NCBI GenBank assembly: GCA_030372965.1
Contig: JAUCQC010000020.1
Span: 1 to 37,044 of the forward strand
DNA from: a bacterium
Lineage (GTDB): Bacteria > Zhuqueibacterota > QNDG01 > DTFT01
DNA length: 37,044 nt
Direction: 5' to 3'
The notes beneath the pieces were generated by a model that did not search any database, was not told the DNA's origin, and saw only the letters and a list, made by a program, of their open reading frames with translations. The position numbers and the translations under genes are program-made. Positions 6,435 through 17,267 of this stretch are shown here, one piece after another. Within the stretch, counting starts at the first letter, position 1, and the number at the start of each line of letters is the position of its first letter.

Positions 6435-7847
6435 ATGGATTTCAAAGACCGATTTCTATCCTTTTGTCTCGCGCACCGACTGGTCCTGCCTGGAGAAAAA
6501 ATTCTGGTCGCGGTGTCCGGAGGCATCGACTCAGTGGTTCTCCTGGACTGTTTCATCCAGGTGAGGCCGGACCTGGATTTGACCCTGGCCGTGGCGCACG
6601 TGAACCACGGATTGAGGGGGGCAAGCGCGGATGAGGACGAACGATTTGTCCGCTCCATGGCCGAATCCTGGGGGATTCCGTTTTTCCGTGAGAAAGCCGA
6701 TGTATCGGGCTTTTCCGCATCGACCGGGAAATCCGCTGAGGAATCCGCCAGGATACTGCGATACCGCATACTCGGAGAAATGGCCGGCCGGATGAACTTC
6801 GAGAGGATCGCGGTTGGACATCACGCGGACGACCAGGCCGAAACCATTCTTCTCAATCTTCTCCGGGGGACGGGCATCCGCGGCGCGAGAGGCATGCGGC
6901 CACTGAATGGAGCGGTGATCCGGCCGCTTCTATTCGCGGGACGGCAGGATATTGAGAAGCAGGCATCGGAAAGGAACCTCGCTTTCCGCGAAGACGCAAC
7001 CAACCTGGATACGCGGTTTCGCCGAAACCGGGTCAGGCGGAAGATCATGCCCGGCCTGAAACGCCAGTTCGGCAGGGGCGCGGTGTCCACACTCTGCCGC
7101 TTCGGAGAATCCGCCGGTGAGGCCTGGGATTTTATAGAACAGGAGAGCGCCAGGGCTTTTTCTCAGGCTGTCCGGCCGGGACCCTGGGGTGAAATAAGGC
7201 TTGATATTCTTCCGTTTTTGCACTATTTTATCGTCATCCGGAAGGGCGTCATCTCAAGAATTGTCCGTGAGTTGACGGACGGGGCCGCCGAACCGGATGC
7301 GGCCGCTTATGAACGCGTTCTATCCCTCTCGGAGAGGTCCCGAAGCGGCCGGAAAGCGCTGTTGCGGGGCGGCATCGGAGTTCATCGCTGCGGCAATCAG
7401 CTGATTTTTCTCAGAACCGCGGCCCCGGCCGTCCGTTCCGTGGAACTCCGCACAGGCGAATGGGCTTCCCTGGACGGCGGAACCCGCATCAGGGTATCCG
7501 TGCACGAGGCATCCGTCAGTCCCGGAATGTTGAAGCAGGAGAATCCACTCGTCGAATATTTCGACGCGGAAAGAGTCCGACATCCGCTTCGTCTGCGTTA
7601 TTACAGGACCGGCGACCGGTTTTCACCGCTGGGCATGCCGGCCTCCAAAAAGGTGAAGCGTTTTTTCATTGATGAGAAAATCCCCAACTGTCTTCGCGGC
7701 AGAATCCCCATCCTGACCGACGCCGACGGGCCGATCTGGATCGTCGGATTCAGGATGGACGACCGGGTCCGGATCACGCCGGACACCCGGCACTTCCTCA
7801 AAGCTGAAGCCGATCGCGGCCCGGCACCCCCGAACCAAAACTCATGA
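6435..7847 (+). CDS. tilS: tRNA(Ile)-lysidine synthase
   Basis: Converts C34 of tRNA-Ile2 (CAT) to lysidine with ATP and lysine, so that it reads AUA instead of AUG. The 470-residue product has the PP-loop SGGIDS (28-33) in [16 protein letters not shown]. It then shows AHVNHGLRG, the [18 protein letters not shown] segment, [15 protein letters not shown], and a C-terminal domain with [13 protein letters not shown] and [12 protein letters not shown] that ends in the usual [14 protein letters not shown] region. It is therefore the long, three-domain form. The open frame reaches back into the tRNA, but the first ATG after the tRNA terminator is at 6435. That ATG has no visible Shine-Dalgarno site. 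ftsH follows with an ATGA overlap. Confidence 0.93.
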   Translation: MDFKDRFLSFCLAHRLVLPGEKILVAVSGGIDSVVLLDCFIQVRPDLDLTLAVAHVNHGLRGASADEDERFVRSMAESWGIPFFREKADVSGFSASTGKSAEESARILRYRILGEMAGRMNFERIAVGHHADDQAETILLNLLRGTGIRGARGMRPLNGAVIRPLLFAGRQDIEKQASERNLAFREDATNLDTRFRRNRVRRKIMPGLKRQFGRGAVSTLCRFGESAGEAWDFIEQESARAFSQAVRPGPWGEIRLDILPFLHYFIVIRKGVISRIVRELTDGAAEPDAAAYERVLSLSERSRSGRKALLRGGIGVHRCGNQLIFLRTAAPAVRSVELRTGEWASLDGGTRIRVSVHEASVSPGMLKQENPLVEYFDAERVRHPLRLRYYRTGDRFSPLGMPASKKVKRFFIDEKIPNCLRGRIPILTDADGPIWIVGFRMDDRVRITPDTRHFLKAEADRGPAPPNQNS

Positions 7848-9823
7848 AACGGAATCCGATGGAGAAACAGCCCCAACCTCCGAATAAATTGCAGGATCCG
7901 CCCTGGAAACGCCTGGCGCGCAACGGATTGATGTGGATTTTCCTCATCTTTCTGGCCATCTACCTCGGAAGCCTGTTCAATCAGAGGAAATCCCGGGAAG
8001 TGGAAATCGCCTATCCGGAAAGCCAGCGTCTCCTGCAGGCCGGCGCCGTGGAGAAGGCCCTGATTCAGGACCGGGAGTTCCATGGCGAATTGCGGTACGA
8101 AGAGACGCTGACCAAAGGCAGCCGGACCGTCCGGTACAAACGGTTTAGGACCATTCTCCCGTTCGATGTGGACCGCGCCATGGTTCAGGAATGGGACCGG
8201 ATCGGACTCCGGTACGAACTGCGGGGGAAATCCACCGAGTGGTTCGGATTCATCCTGTTCAATCTTCTGCCGTGGATTCTGCTGCTTTCGTATTTCCTGT
8301 TCATCTGGCGGAGAACCCAGAGCGGGGCTCCGAAAGGTCTTTTCAGCTTCGGGAAGAGCCGCGCCAAACTGCTGACCGAGAACAAGCCCAAAATCACGTT
8401 CAAGGACGTGGCCGGAGCGGACGAGGCGAAACAGGAGCTTCAGGAAGTGATCGAGTTCCTCAAGGAACCCGACAAGTTCCAGACCCTCGGAGGACGCATC
8501 CCCAAGGGCGTTCTCCTGCTCGGTCCCCCGGGAACGGGGAAGACCCTGCTCGCCAAGGCCGTGGCCGGAGAGGCGGGTGTTCCCTTCTTCAGCATCTCCG
8601 GCGCCGATTTCGTCGAGATGTTCGTGGGCGTCGGCGCTTCACGGGTCCGGGATCTGTTCGAGCAGGGCAAGCGGAGCGCGCCCTGCATCATCTTCATCGA
8701 CGAGATCGACGCGGTCGGGAGGCACCGGGGCGCGGGCCTGGGCGGCGGCCACGACGAGCGGGAACAGACGCTGAACCAGCTGCTCGTCGAAATGGACGGA
8801 TTCGACACCAACGAGGGCGTGATACTGATCGCGGCCACCAACCGACCGGACGTTCTGGACACCGCGCTGCTCCGGCCCGGCCGTTTCGACCGGCAGGTGG
8901 TGGTGGATCGGCCCGATTTCCGGGGACGCGAGGGCATCCTCAAGGTGCACACGCGGAAAATCCCCCTGGCCGACAAAGTGGACCTCATGGTGCTGGCCAA
9001 GGGAACGCCGGGTTTTTCGGGCGCGGACCTCGCGAATCTGGTGAACGAAGCCGCGCTTCTGGCCGCGCGGCGGAACAAGAAGCAGGTCGAGATGGCCGAC
9101 TTCGAGGAGGCCAAAGACAAGGTCATGATGGGCGTGGAGCGCAAGAGCCTGGTCATCTCGGAGGAGGAGAAGCGCGCCACGGCCTATCACGAATCCGGTC
9201 ACGTGCTGGTGTCCAAACTCATCCCCGGGTCCGATCCGGTTCACAAAGTCACCATCATCCCCAGGGGGCGCGCCCTCGGCGTCACCTCCTTTCTGCCGAT
9301 CGACGAGAAGCACAATTACAGCCGGAGCTACTGCGAGACGCTGATGACCCACCTGCTGGCCGGCCGCATCGCGGAAAGGCTCGTGACGGGAGAACTGAGC
9401 ACCGGGGCCGGGAATGACATCGAGCGAGCCACGGAGCTCGCGAGGAAGATGGTCTGTGAATGGGGCATGAGCGAGAAGATCGGCCCCGTGACCTTCGGGA
9501 AGAAGACCGAGGAAATATTCCTCGGCCGCGAAATCGCGCAGCACCGCGACCACAGCGAGCAGACGGCCGTCCTCATCGACCGGGAGGTCAAGCGGATCGT
9601 GCAGGAAGGCTCGGACCGCGCGGAAAAGCTCATCCGGGACAATGAAGCGCTCCTGCACAGGCTCGCGGCCGCGCTCCTGGAAAAAGAGATCCTGGACGGC
9701 GGGGAAATCGACCGCATTCTCGCGGGCAAACCGCTGCCCGCTTCCCGAAAACGCAAAACCGCGGCCGCTCCGACAAAACCGGCTTCCCCCAGGAAAAGCC
9801 CGGACCCACAGCACACGGAATGA
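7844..9823 (+). CDS. ftsH: ATP-dependent zinc metalloprotease FtsH
   Basis: Membrane-anchored AAA+ protease that extracts and degrades membrane and short-lived proteins. The 659-residue product has a first membrane segment at about 28-45 ([18 protein letters not shown]), a periplasmic domain, and a second segment near 131-150. The AAA module has Walker A GPPGTGKT (227-234), Walker [11 protein letters not shown], and [20 protein letters not shown] as the second region of homology. The protease domain has zinc site HESGH (H449, H453; catalytic E450) and third ligand D525 in [15 protein letters not shown] replaces the common HEAGH, which should not affect zinc binding. The start overlaps the tilS stop (ATGA); a second ATG at 7859 is an alternative. 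The Lys/Pro-rich tail follows the family pattern. Confidence 0.96.
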   Translation: MKRNPMEKQPQPPNKLQDPPWKRLARNGLMWIFLIFLAIYLGSLFNQRKSREVEIAYPESQRLLQAGAVEKALIQDREFHGELRYEETLTKGSRTVRYKRFRTILPFDVDRAMVQEWDRIGLRYELRGKSTEWFGFILFNLLPWILLLSYFLFIWRRTQSGAPKGLFSFGKSRAKLLTENKPKITFKDVAGADEAKQELQEVIEFLKEPDKFQTLGGRIPKGVLLLGPPGTGKTLLAKAVAGEAGVPFFSISGADFVEMFVGVGASRVRDLFEQGKRSAPCIIFIDEIDAVGRHRGAGLGGGHDEREQTLNQLLVEMDGFDTNEGVILIAATNRPDVLDTALLRPGRFDRQVVVDRPDFRGREGILKVHTRKIPLADKVDLMVLAKGTPGFSGADLANLVNEAALLAARRNKKQVEMADFEEAKDKVMMGVERKSLVISEEEKRATAYHESGHVLVSKLIPGSDPVHKVTIIPRGRALGVTSFLPIDEKHNYSRSYCETLMTHLLAGRIAERLVTGELSTGAGNDIERATELARKMVCEWGMSEKIGPVTFGKKTEEIFLGREIAQHRDHSEQTAVLIDREVKRIVQEGSDRAEKLIRDNEALLHRLAAALLEKEILDGGEIDRILAGKPLPASRKRKTAAAPTKPASPRKSPDPQHTE

Positions 9824-10737
9824 GCCGGCCCTCCGGAGAGAGCGTCCGGCCGCGGCCGGAACGCCCGACGACACACGCCGGCCCGGACCCGGGCACGGTT
9901 CCCGATCTGAGGATCGGCGACCGCGTGCTCGCGCTTTCGCGGCGGACGCACATTCTCGGCATCCTGAACGTCACGCCCGATTCCTTTTACGACGGCGGAC
10001 GGTATACGGACGTGGAATCCGCGGTGCGCCGCGCGGAGCGGATGGCGGCGGAGGGCGCGGATGGGATCGACATCGGCGGGGAATCGACGCGGCCGGGAAG
10101 CCGGCCGGTTCCGGAGGAGGAGGAGAAGGCCCGTATCCTGCCCGTGATCAGGGCCGTCGCCGCGGCCGTGGATCTTCCGATCTCCGTTGACACGCGCCGG
10201 GCGGGCGTCGCGGAGGCGGCGCTTCGGAACGGCGCGGACTGGATCAACGACGTCGGCGGACTGACGGACGATCCGGCTATGATCGATGTCGCGGCCCGCT
10301 TCGACGCGGCGGTGATCGTCATGCATAAACGGGGATCCCCAGAATCCATGCAGAAAAACACGGCCTACGCGGATCTGATCGGCGAACTCACGCGGTTTTT
10401 TTCCGAGACCCTGGACAAGGCGGTGCGGGCCGGCCTTCCGGCGGACCGGCTGGTTTTCGACCCGGGCATCGGATTCGGAAAATCCGCGGAGGACTGTTTC
10501 CGGCTGATCCGCAGGCTGGATGCGTTCACGGCCCTGGGAAGGCCGGTGTGCGTCGGCCCGTCCCGGAAATCCTTCATCGGCGCCGCCCTTCAAGTCCCCG
10601 AAGCCGGCCGTCTTCACGGAACCGCTTCCGCCGTGGCGCTGGCCGCTTTTCTGGGCGCGCGCCTCATTCGCGTTCACGACGTCGCCGAAATGGCGCACGT
10701 CGCGCGGATCGCGGACCGGATCCGCCTATCGGAGTGA
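9820..10737 (+). CDS. folP: Dihydropteroate synthase
   Basis: Joins p-aminobenzoate to dihydropterin pyrophosphate in folate synthesis. The TIM barrel is clear. [16 protein letters not shown] (N50) is the pterin-PP/magnesium loop. It is followed by [77 protein letters not shown] and [10 protein letters not shown]. The 305-residue product carries an N-terminal extension of about 40 residues rich in Pro and Arg before the barrel. This may be real or may mean the true start is further in. The ATG at 9820 overlaps the ftsH stop (ATGA). The order ftsH-folP-cdaA suggests one operon. Confidence 0.94.
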   Translation: MSRPSGESVRPRPERPTTHAGPDPGTVPDLRIGDRVLALSRRTHILGILNVTPDSFYDGGRYTDVESAVRRAERMAAEGADGIDIGGESTRPGSRPVPEEEEKARILPVIRAVAAAVDLPISVDTRRAGVAEAALRNGADWINDVGGLTDDPAMIDVAARFDAAVIVMHKRGSPESMQKNTAYADLIGELTRFFSETLDKAVRAGLPADRLVFDPGIGFGKSAEDCFRLIRRLDAFTALGRPVCVGPSRKSFIGAALQVPEAGRLHGTASAVALAAFLGARLIRVHDVAEMAHVARIADRIRLSE

Positions 10738-10741
10738 CGCC

Positions 10742-11527
10742 GTGGGCGACTGGATGACTTTATTCCGGATCGGCTTCCTGGAGGTCAGCCTCATCGACGT
10801 CCTGGACGTCCTCGCGGTATCCATCATCTTCTACAATCTCTACCTCCTGATGCGGAGGACCCGGGCCGTCCAGATGTTCGTCGGACTGGTTCTCATCTTC
10901 GCCGCGTCATTTCTGGCACAATCCTTGAACATGCAGGAGTTGAGCTGGATCTTCCGCAACCTGAGCACGGTCTGGCTCGTCGCTTTTATCATCATTTTTC
11001 AGCCGGAATTAAGGCGGATTTTGACCATCATGGGGCAAAACCGGCTGGTGCGCATGATCGCGAGGGAGCAGACCAGCCCGGTTTCGGAGGAATTGGCGAA
11101 AGCCTGCGTGGAGCTGTCCAGGAGGGGGTACGGGGGCCTGGTCGTCCTGGGGCGGGACGCAGGCATGCGCTCCATCATCGAGACCGGGGTCCGGATGCAG
11201 GCCCTGGTCAGCGCCTCCCTGATCGTTTCCATCTTCAACCCCCGCTCGCCCCTGCACGACGGCGCGGTGGTCATACAGAACGACGTCATCGAAGCGGCCA
11301 AATGCATTCTGCCGCTCAGCAAGAATCCCAGGTCCGAAGAACTGTGGGGCACGCGCCACCGGGCCGCCATGGGGATGTCCGAGGAATCAGACGCGCTGGT
11401 GATCGCCGTTTCCGAGGAAACGGGCAGCATCACGGTATTCGAGAACGAAGCCATGGAAAAAGTCTCCGATTATGAGAATCTGATGCGTGTTCTGACGGCC
11501 GGCGTCCGTCCGGGAACGGACGCCTGA
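10742..11527 (+). CDS. cdaA: Diadenylate cyclase CdaA (c-di-AMP synthase)
   Basis: Makes the second messenger c-di-AMP from two ATP. The 261-residue membrane protein has three N-terminal hydrophobic helices (about 12-100; for example DVLAVSIIFYNLYLL and TVWLVAFIIIFQPEL). The DAC domain follows, with catalytic DGA (D173-A175) in SPLHDGAVVIQND and RHR (205-207) in GTRHRAAMGMSEESDALVIA. The GTG at 10742 has GGAG 7 nt upstream, across the folP stop. An ATG at 10754 is the alternative start. The partner cdaR is absent; the next gene is the PorU-like peptidase. The position after folP is common for CdaA in several phyla. Confidence 0.93.
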   Translation: MGDWMTLFRIGFLEVSLIDVLDVLAVSIIFYNLYLLMRRTRAVQMFVGLVLIFAASFLAQSLNMQELSWIFRNLSTVWLVAFIIIFQPELRRILTIMGQNRLVRMIAREQTSPVSEELAKACVELSRRGYGGLVVLGRDAGMRSIIETGVRMQALVSASLIVSIFNPRSPLHDGAVVIQNDVIEAAKCILPLSKNPRSEELWGTRHRAAMGMSEESDALVIAVSEETGSITVFENEAMEKVSDYENLMRVLTAGVRPGTDA

Positions 11528-11528
11528 C

Positions 11529-14500
11529 ATGCGGAGGATCCGCGGAATTCTTTCCCTGATCCTGCTGGCCGCGGCTTTCGGGCCCGTCCGACCGTGCGTG
11601 TCGGCTTCCGCCGGCCCGGCCGCCTGGTCCGCGTTTCCCTCCGGGAAAGACGCGGTGCGGGTGACCGCGCGGTTTTCGGCGCCCTTCGTGCAGGAGGAAC
11701 CCGGCCGGCCGGGCGTCGCCCTGCGCCGCTCCGTCACTTTCTTCGTTCTCTGCGATGAATCCGCGCCCGAGGTGACTGAAGAGAGCCGTTCCGCCTCATC
11801 CGACCCGGGCCCGGAGCCGCTCGTCTGGGCGGACGACATCGCCCTGACCGGGGAGGACGGGACGGATCGGGTCTATTCGGCAGGAGAGAATAAACCATCC
11901 GTCGTGGTGACCGACATGGGCCGCGACAACGGCCGACGAGTTTTCTCGATCCGCCTGGACCCGGATTCGGAGCCACGGGGCGCCGGGTCCGGAAAATGGA
12001 CGGAGGCCATGACGGTCCTTATCACGGCCCCGAACATACTCGTGTCCGAACATCCCCCTCTCGGATCCGGCTGGAAGAAGCCCGCAGCGAAGGCCGCGCC
12101 CCTGTCCAAAAACGCGGTTCCCCCCGGTCCCCTGCCCTTCAAGCCGCCCTGCGTTCAGATCCGGTACACGGAGGAAGGCTTTTACCACGTGCCCAGGAGT
12201 CTCGTCGTCAATGCCGGCTGGGACGTATCCGACATCGATCCACGGCGTCTGTCCATTGTCGGCCCTGAAGGGGAAATCCCCATCCGCGTCATCGGGGAGG
12301 AGGACGGATCATTCGATTTCCCAGACGCGGTCGAGTTTTTCGGAAAGCGGCAATGGAACACCGAGAAACCCGGGGAGAAACGGCTCAACCCGTACACCAC
12401 GGACAATGTCGTCTGGCTGGTGCTTAAAGACGGGCCTGGCATCAGGTACGCGGAACAGAATGTCGCGGTTCCGGCCATGGACGGAAGCGTTTCCTTTCCG
12501 AGATCGTTCCCGTGGACGGAACATATCGAACAGGATTGGGTTTTCAACCGACTTGGCAACAGCATCGCGGACACCCTGGACGACCCAGAATACTGGGTCA
12601 TGACCTATGCGCCTCGCGGAGGCCAGAGCCGCACCCTGTCCTTCACGATACAACAGCCGGATCCGTACGCGGCACAGACTGCTTCCATGAGGCTCAAGTT
12701 TCAGGGACAGACGTCCGGTTCGGAGATTCAGCCTGTCGATTTCCTGATCAACGAAAAACTCATGGTCTCCGACGCATGGAGCGACAACACGCCGGTTCTG
12801 GTTCACGGCGAGGACTTCAGCCCATCCCACTTGATCGACGGCAGGAACACCCTCACCGCTGTCAACCGATCGTCGGAAGGCGAGCGTTCCATCGTGTCCA
12901 TCGACTGGTTCGAACTGACCTATCCCAGGCTTTACAGGACGGAAGGCCGCTCGATCCGGTTCAAGCCGCCGCTTCTTTCCGCCGGATCGCTGTGCCCCTT
13001 CCGCATAGAGGGATTCGAAACCCCGGACATAGAACTGTACAAATCCGAAGCCGGAAAACTCACCGGATTCCGCACGCTCCTGACAACCGATTCTCTGGGA
13101 CAGGATGGATACACCATCTTCTTCCAGGACAGGATCGTGGACGAATCCGTGGAGTATTTCGCCGTGACCCGGGCCGGTAAGCTGGCGCCGGACACCGTGA
13201 CCTACATGCCCTCGGCTTCGCTCCGGGTTCAGGGACGCGGCGCGGACATACTGGTTGTCACGCCTTCAGACACGCTCGGCCGTGCCGCGATGGGCGAGTG
13301 GATCGCTTTAAGGGAAAGCCAGGGATACCGTGTTGTCTTCGCGAACCTGGACTCCATTTACGCGGAGTTCAACTACGGAATACCCTCTCCGTCCGCCATT
13401 CGGGATTTTTTCCGTTTCGCAAAGGCACATTGGAACCCGGCGCCCCGATTTGCCCTGCTGGTCGGGGATGGGGCTCTGAATTACCGGCCTGTGGAAATTC
13501 GGCGGCATTTGATTCCGTCGCCTCTTTTCCATACAATGAAACTCGGAGGCACCGCCTCGGATCACTGGTATACGCTTCTGGACGGAGACGACGAATCCGA
13601 TATCGCGATCGGACGCCTGCCGGTGAGATCACAAACAGAACTGATGGATGTTGTATCGAAGATCGTTGAATATGAACAGGCGCCCGTGTCCGCCTGGCGC
13701 AACCGGTATCTGATGATCAACGGCGGATCCACTACGGATGTATTCACCACTCAGATTCAATCTCTTGTTCAGGAATCGGTTCCAAGGAGTCTCAGCCCGA
13801 ACCGGCTGTACAGGCACGGTCCTGCGTCAAATCCTGAAGTGGGCGGCCGGACCAGACTGCTCGGTTTTATGAACGAGGGGATAGCCTGGATCAATTACCG
13901 TGGACACGGCGGAGGCGGCATCTGGGCGGACGGCACACCGAGCGTCATGTCCCTGGACGATGTGGATTCTTTGAAAAATGCAGGCAAATACCCGATCGTG
14001 ACCAGCCTCACCTGTTTCACCGGGGATTTCACAAGCGCCAGGGACTGTCTGGGCGAAGCCATGCTCCGAAAACCGGACGCGGGAGCCATCGCTTTCCTGG
14101 GGACGACTTCTCTCGGTTGGACCAATGCGGATTTCGTCCTGATGCAGAACATGCTGACGGTTTTCCGCGGCCAGCCGAACCTGACCATCGGCGAAATCAT
14201 TCAAAAGGGAAAAACCCTGTACCGGATGCAGAACAACACGGACCTGGCGGAATCCGAGGTTCACCAGTACAATCTCATCGGGGATCCGTGCCTCCGGTTC
14301 GCCTTCCCGCCGGAATCCGATGATTTCACGCTGTCGGAACGCTCCATCGGCAGTGGCGATTCAGTCCGCTTCGAATGGAAACGGACAAACGGCCCCCTGC
14401 GAGCCTTCATCGAGGTGATCGATTCCACAATACGGACACGCTCCGGCGTGGAAACCGGTTTGCCGGCGGGGCCGGTGACGCGGGCAGTTCCGCTTCCGGC

Positions 14501-16238
14501 CGAACTGCGGTCCGGACCTTCCGGGCTTCGCATCCATGCCTTGGATGAAGGTTCCGGTTTTCAGAGCCGGTCCTTCAAACCCTTCGCGGTCGAATCCAGC
14601 CATTTCGACTCCGTCTGGACCTATCCAGCGGAACCCCTCTGGACGGACAGTGTCGCAATACACTGCAGGCTGACCGATCGCCTTCCGATTCTCAGGGTTC
14701 TCTGCGAGATCAGCCAGCCTTCGGCCGATTCTGTGGCGCTGGCCTGGAGCGAACACGATCAGGCGTTCACCGGTATCCGCAGAATCGGGCCCTTCCGGCC
14801 GGGATCCGCGCTCCTGTTCCGGATCCGCGCTGAAACGGAGAACGGCGTGACGACCGGCGCCTGGCAGTCCCGGGTCATCCCGACGCAGGCGGATGCGTTC
14901 GTGTCCGGGATCGATCTGTCCGGTGAATCCTATGTTTCCGTCCGGGCTAAAATCCAGAACGGAGGACAGACCGGGCTCGCGGGTCTGGCCGTCCGGTTTG
15001 AATGCGCGGAAACAGGATGGTCCGGGGCGGACACCGTGGATGTGCCGGCCGGATCGACTGTCACGGCCTCGGCCCCATGGGAATCCGCGATCGGCACCTA
15101 CACCTTCAGCGTCTTGCTGGATCCGGATCGGACCATGGCGGAATCCCGCACGGACAACAACCGGTCCTCGAAACGGCTGACGGTCAAGACCTTCCGCGTG
15201 ACGCCGGAGGCCGGTTCCATGAACGGGACCGCGGGCCCGAGCCCGGTGGGTTTTGAATCCATGGGCGCGGTTCGGAGCATCCGCTGCCTGGTTCAGCCTG
15301 GAACCGTGCCCGCGCCGGATGTCCTGACCGTTCGAAGCGATCTGAACTGGGCGAGGGGGCAGTCCAGGGAAGAAGAACCGGCTCTCCTGGTTCACCTGAT
15401 CTCGTTCGCGGGAATGGGGGAAGACGCGGCGCTTCCCATCCCCCTGCGTCTCACCTTCGTCCTGGTTGATTCGCTCAGCCAGGCGGGATACCGTCCCTAC
15501 CGGCAGGACCGGGCCATCGGTGAATGGATCGCGGTTCCCTATTCGCGGTCGGATTCGGTGATCGCATTCGATTCCTTCCTTCCCGGGCTCTTCTGCTTCA
15601 TGCCCGCGACGGACACCGAACCGCCGCGAGTGGAGATCGAAATGGAGGACCAGTTCTTCTCGGACGGCGGATTCGTCCCGGCCCGTCCCCGGTTCTCCAT
15701 CCTGATCGAAGATCCGTCCGGCGTCGACAGCAGGCCCGGGGCGGCGGAAATCGTTCTGGATGAAACGCGGCGAACCGATTATGCCTGGCTGCCTTCGGAC
15801 AGCGGAACCGGCAACCTCAGCAGGCGCATCCGTTTCGAGCCCGAACTCTCCGCTGGAGAGCACACCCTGCGCGTTTCGGCATCGGATCTTCACGGCAACA
15901 CGGTCCGTTCGGCGGCCGTCCGGTTCAGTGTGGCGGATCGTTTCGACCTGGCGTTTCTCGGCAACCATCCCAATCCGTTCCGGCGCGAGACCGTGTTCGC
16001 CTACAGACTGGCGAGCCGCGCGGACCGGGTGACGCTCAAGATTTACACCGTTTCCGGAAAGCTCATCCGTGTTTTCGAGGATGCCTCCATGGCCGCTCCG
16101 GATTATCACGAGATCGTGTGGGACGGGTCGGACGACTGGGGGGATCCTGTCGCCAACGGCGTGTATTTCTTCCGCATGACCGGCCTCCAGGGCTCCCTGC
16201 GAAGGGAAATCACCGGTAAAATCGCCAGGACGAGATGA
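11529..16238 (+). CDS. porU: PorU-like C25 (gingipain-family) peptidase with CARDB and type IX-like C-terminal domain
   Basis: Large secreted protein of 1569 residues. It has a signal peptide (about 1-27), a long N-terminal beta-rich region, and a C25 peptidase domain at about 570-930. The catalytic dyad is visible: H793 in INYRGHGGGG and C829 in SLTCFTGDF, supported by LLVGDGALNYRP and AIAFLGTTSLGW. A CARDB-like domain follows (about 1124-1220). The last 95 residues (NHPNPFRRETVFAYRL ... GVYFFRM) match the FlgD-Ig/type IX sorting-domain pattern. In Bacteroidota PorU is the sortase that cleaves such domains and attaches cargo at the cell surface, working with PorV. A PorV-like gene starts one base after this stop, which favours PorU over a plain secreted protease. 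It is longer than P. gingivalis PorU. Confidence 0.75.
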   Translation: MRRIRGILSLILLAAAFGPVRPCVSASAGPAAWSAFPSGKDAVRVTARFSAPFVQEEPGRPGVALRRSVTFFVLCDESAPEVTEESRSASSDPGPEPLVWADDIALTGEDGTDRVYSAGENKPSVVVTDMGRDNGRRVFSIRLDPDSEPRGAGSGKWTEAMTVLITAPNILVSEHPPLGSGWKKPAAKAAPLSKNAVPPGPLPFKPPCVQIRYTEEGFYHVPRSLVVNAGWDVSDIDPRRLSIVGPEGEIPIRVIGEEDGSFDFPDAVEFFGKRQWNTEKPGEKRLNPYTTDNVVWLVLKDGPGIRYAEQNVAVPAMDGSVSFPRSFPWTEHIEQDWVFNRLGNSIADTLDDPEYWVMTYAPRGGQSRTLSFTIQQPDPYAAQTASMRLKFQGQTSGSEIQPVDFLINEKLMVSDAWSDNTPVLVHGEDFSPSHLIDGRNTLTAVNRSSEGERSIVSIDWFELTYPRLYRTEGRSIRFKPPLLSAGSLCPFRIEGFETPDIELYKSEAGKLTGFRTLLTTDSLGQDGYTIFFQDRIVDESVEYFAVTRAGKLAPDTVTYMPSASLRVQGRGADILVVTPSDTLGRAAMGEWIALRESQGYRVVFANLDSIYAEFNYGIPSPSAIRDFFRFAKAHWNPAPRFALLVGDGALNYRPVEIRRHLIPSPLFHTMKLGGTASDHWYTLLDGDDESDIAIGRLPVRSQTELMDVVSKIVEYEQAPVSAWRNRYLMINGGSTTDVFTTQIQSLVQESVPRSLSPNRLYRHGPASNPEVGGRTRLLGFMNEGIAWINYRGHGGGGIWADGTPSVMSLDDVDSLKNAGKYPIVTSLTCFTGDFTSARDCLGEAMLRKPDAGAIAFLGTTSLGWTNADFVLMQNMLTVFRGQPNLTIGEIIQKGKTLYRMQNNTDLAESEVHQYNLIGDPCLRFAFPPESDDFTLSERSIGSGDSVRFEWKRTNGPLRAFIEVIDSTIRTRSGVETGLPAGPVTRAVPLPAELRSGPSGLRIHALDEGSGFQSRSFKPFAVESSHFDSVWTYPAEPLWTDSVAIHCRLTDRLPILRVLCEISQPSADSVALAWSEHDQAFTGIRRIGPFRPGSALLFRIRAETENGVTTGAWQSRVIPTQADAFVSGIDLSGESYVSVRAKIQNGGQTGLAGLAVRFECAETGWSGADTVDVPAGSTVTASAPWESAIGTYTFSVLLDPDRTMAESRTDNNRSSKRLTVKTFRVTPEAGSMNGTAGPSPVGFESMGAVRSIRCLVQPGTVPAPDVLTVRSDLNWARGQSREEEPALLVHLISFAGMGEDAALPIPLRLTFVLVDSLSQAGYRPYRQDRAIGEWIAVPYSRSDSVIAFDSFLPGLFCFMPATDTEPPRVEIEMEDQFFSDGGFVPARPRFSILIEDPSGVDSRPGAAEIVLDETRRTDYAWLPSDSGTGNLSRRIRFEPELSAGEHTLRVSASDLHGNTVRSAAVRFSVADRFDLAFLGNHPNPFRRETVFAYRLASRADRVTLKIYTVSGKLIRVFEDASMAAPDYHEIVWDGSDDWGDPVANGVYFFRMTGLQGSLRREITGKIARTR

Positions 16239-16239
16239 C

Positions 16240-17265
16240 ATGTCAAGACGAGCCGGCCTGATCCTGATATTCCTGCTCGCGTCCGCGGCGGCGCGGACCC
16301 TGCCGGTTTTCGGGCAGGAGACGACGAACGCCTTCCTGGAAATCGGGGTCGGACCGCGGGCCATCGGCATGGGCGGCGCGTTCTGCGGTATTGCGGACGA
16401 CGGCACGGCCTTCTACTGGAATCCGGCGGGCCTGTCTCTCGTCGGACGTCCCCGCCTGTCGGCCATGTACGGGCCGCAATTCGGGACGATCGCCAATCCG
16501 CTGGGCGACTATCATTTTCTGGGGCTCGCGCTTCCCATGAAGGGAGACGTGCGGATCGGCGTCAACTGGATACGTCTTTCCGTGGACGACATCCCCGTAT
16601 ATCCGGGGCTGGAGGGCGAATCCTATCTGGATCGGCTGCGGGACCGGTCGCTTCAGCCGGACGGCCGGCCGGAAGGTTATCTTCAGGACACGGAAGACGC
16701 CTTTTTCTTTTCTTTCTCAAAGCTCAACGCCAACCGGCTCGACCTCGGCTGGCTGTATCACCGCGTGCGGATCGACATTCCCGTCGGAATCAATATCAAG
16801 TGGATCCGTCAATCCGTGGGCTCCTATTCGGCCACCGGCCTGGGCGTGGATGTCGGGACCATGATGCGTTTTCATCTGAATGATCTGTTCCAGTCCGACA
16901 AACTCGGGTGGTTTTCGATCGGTCTTCACCTGCAGGACGCCACGCGGACCACGATGCGATGGAACACCCGCCATCAGGACGAAACGCCCAGGAACTGGAA
17001 GTTCGGAATGGCCTACCGGTGCCCGCTCCCGGTTCGGGACACGGCACTCCTCCTTGCCTATGACCATGATTCGAGATGGGGGGGGATGGACCGGACCGGA
17101 TTGGAATTTCAGGGCTTTTCACACGCGGCGCTCAGGATCGGTTCGGATGACGGCCGACTGACAGCGGGCGCGGGCCTTAAAATAGGTTTTCTGGAAGCAG
17201 ACTACGCGTTCGTGTCCCATTCTTTGAACAGCCTTCACAGGGTCGGTTGTTCGATCTCCTTCTAG
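16240..17265 (+). CDS. PorV/PorQ-family outer-membrane barrel protein
   Basis: The 341-residue product has a signal peptide (LILIFLLASAAARTLPVFG) and the family opening FLEIGVGPRAIGMGGAFCGI and DDGTAFYWNPAGL, which resembles FadL-type barrels. Alternating aromatic strands follow, with a C-terminal segment ending in Phe (HRVGCSISF), as expected for outer-membrane insertion. In type IX secretion PorV is the shuttle that brings cargo to the PorU sortase; PorQ is a related component. The gene begins one base after the porU-like stop, so a functional PorU-PorV pair is the likeliest reading. The core secretion genes (porK-N, sov) are not in the window. PorV and PorQ cannot be separated by eye. Confidence 0.72.
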   Translation: MSRRAGLILIFLLASAAARTLPVFGQETTNAFLEIGVGPRAIGMGGAFCGIADDGTAFYWNPAGLSLVGRPRLSAMYGPQFGTIANPLGDYHFLGLALPMKGDVRIGVNWIRLSVDDIPVYPGLEGESYLDRLRDRSLQPDGRPEGYLQDTEDAFFFSFSKLNANRLDLGWLYHRVRIDIPVGINIKWIRQSVGSYSATGLGVDVGTMMRFHLNDLFQSDKLGWFSIGLHLQDATRTTMRWNTRHQDETPRNWKFGMAYRCPLPVRDTALLLAYDHDSRWGGMDRTGLEFQGFSHAALRIGSDDGRLTAGAGLKIGFLEADYAFVSHSLNSLHRVGCSISF

Positions 17266-17267
17266 AC

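Noticed and set aside
14361-16406. 681-codon open frame on the minus strand opposite the PorU-like gene
   Set aside because: Low-complexity Arg/Pro/Gly-rich translation typical of the antisense frame of a GC-rich gene; the + strand shows clear domains.
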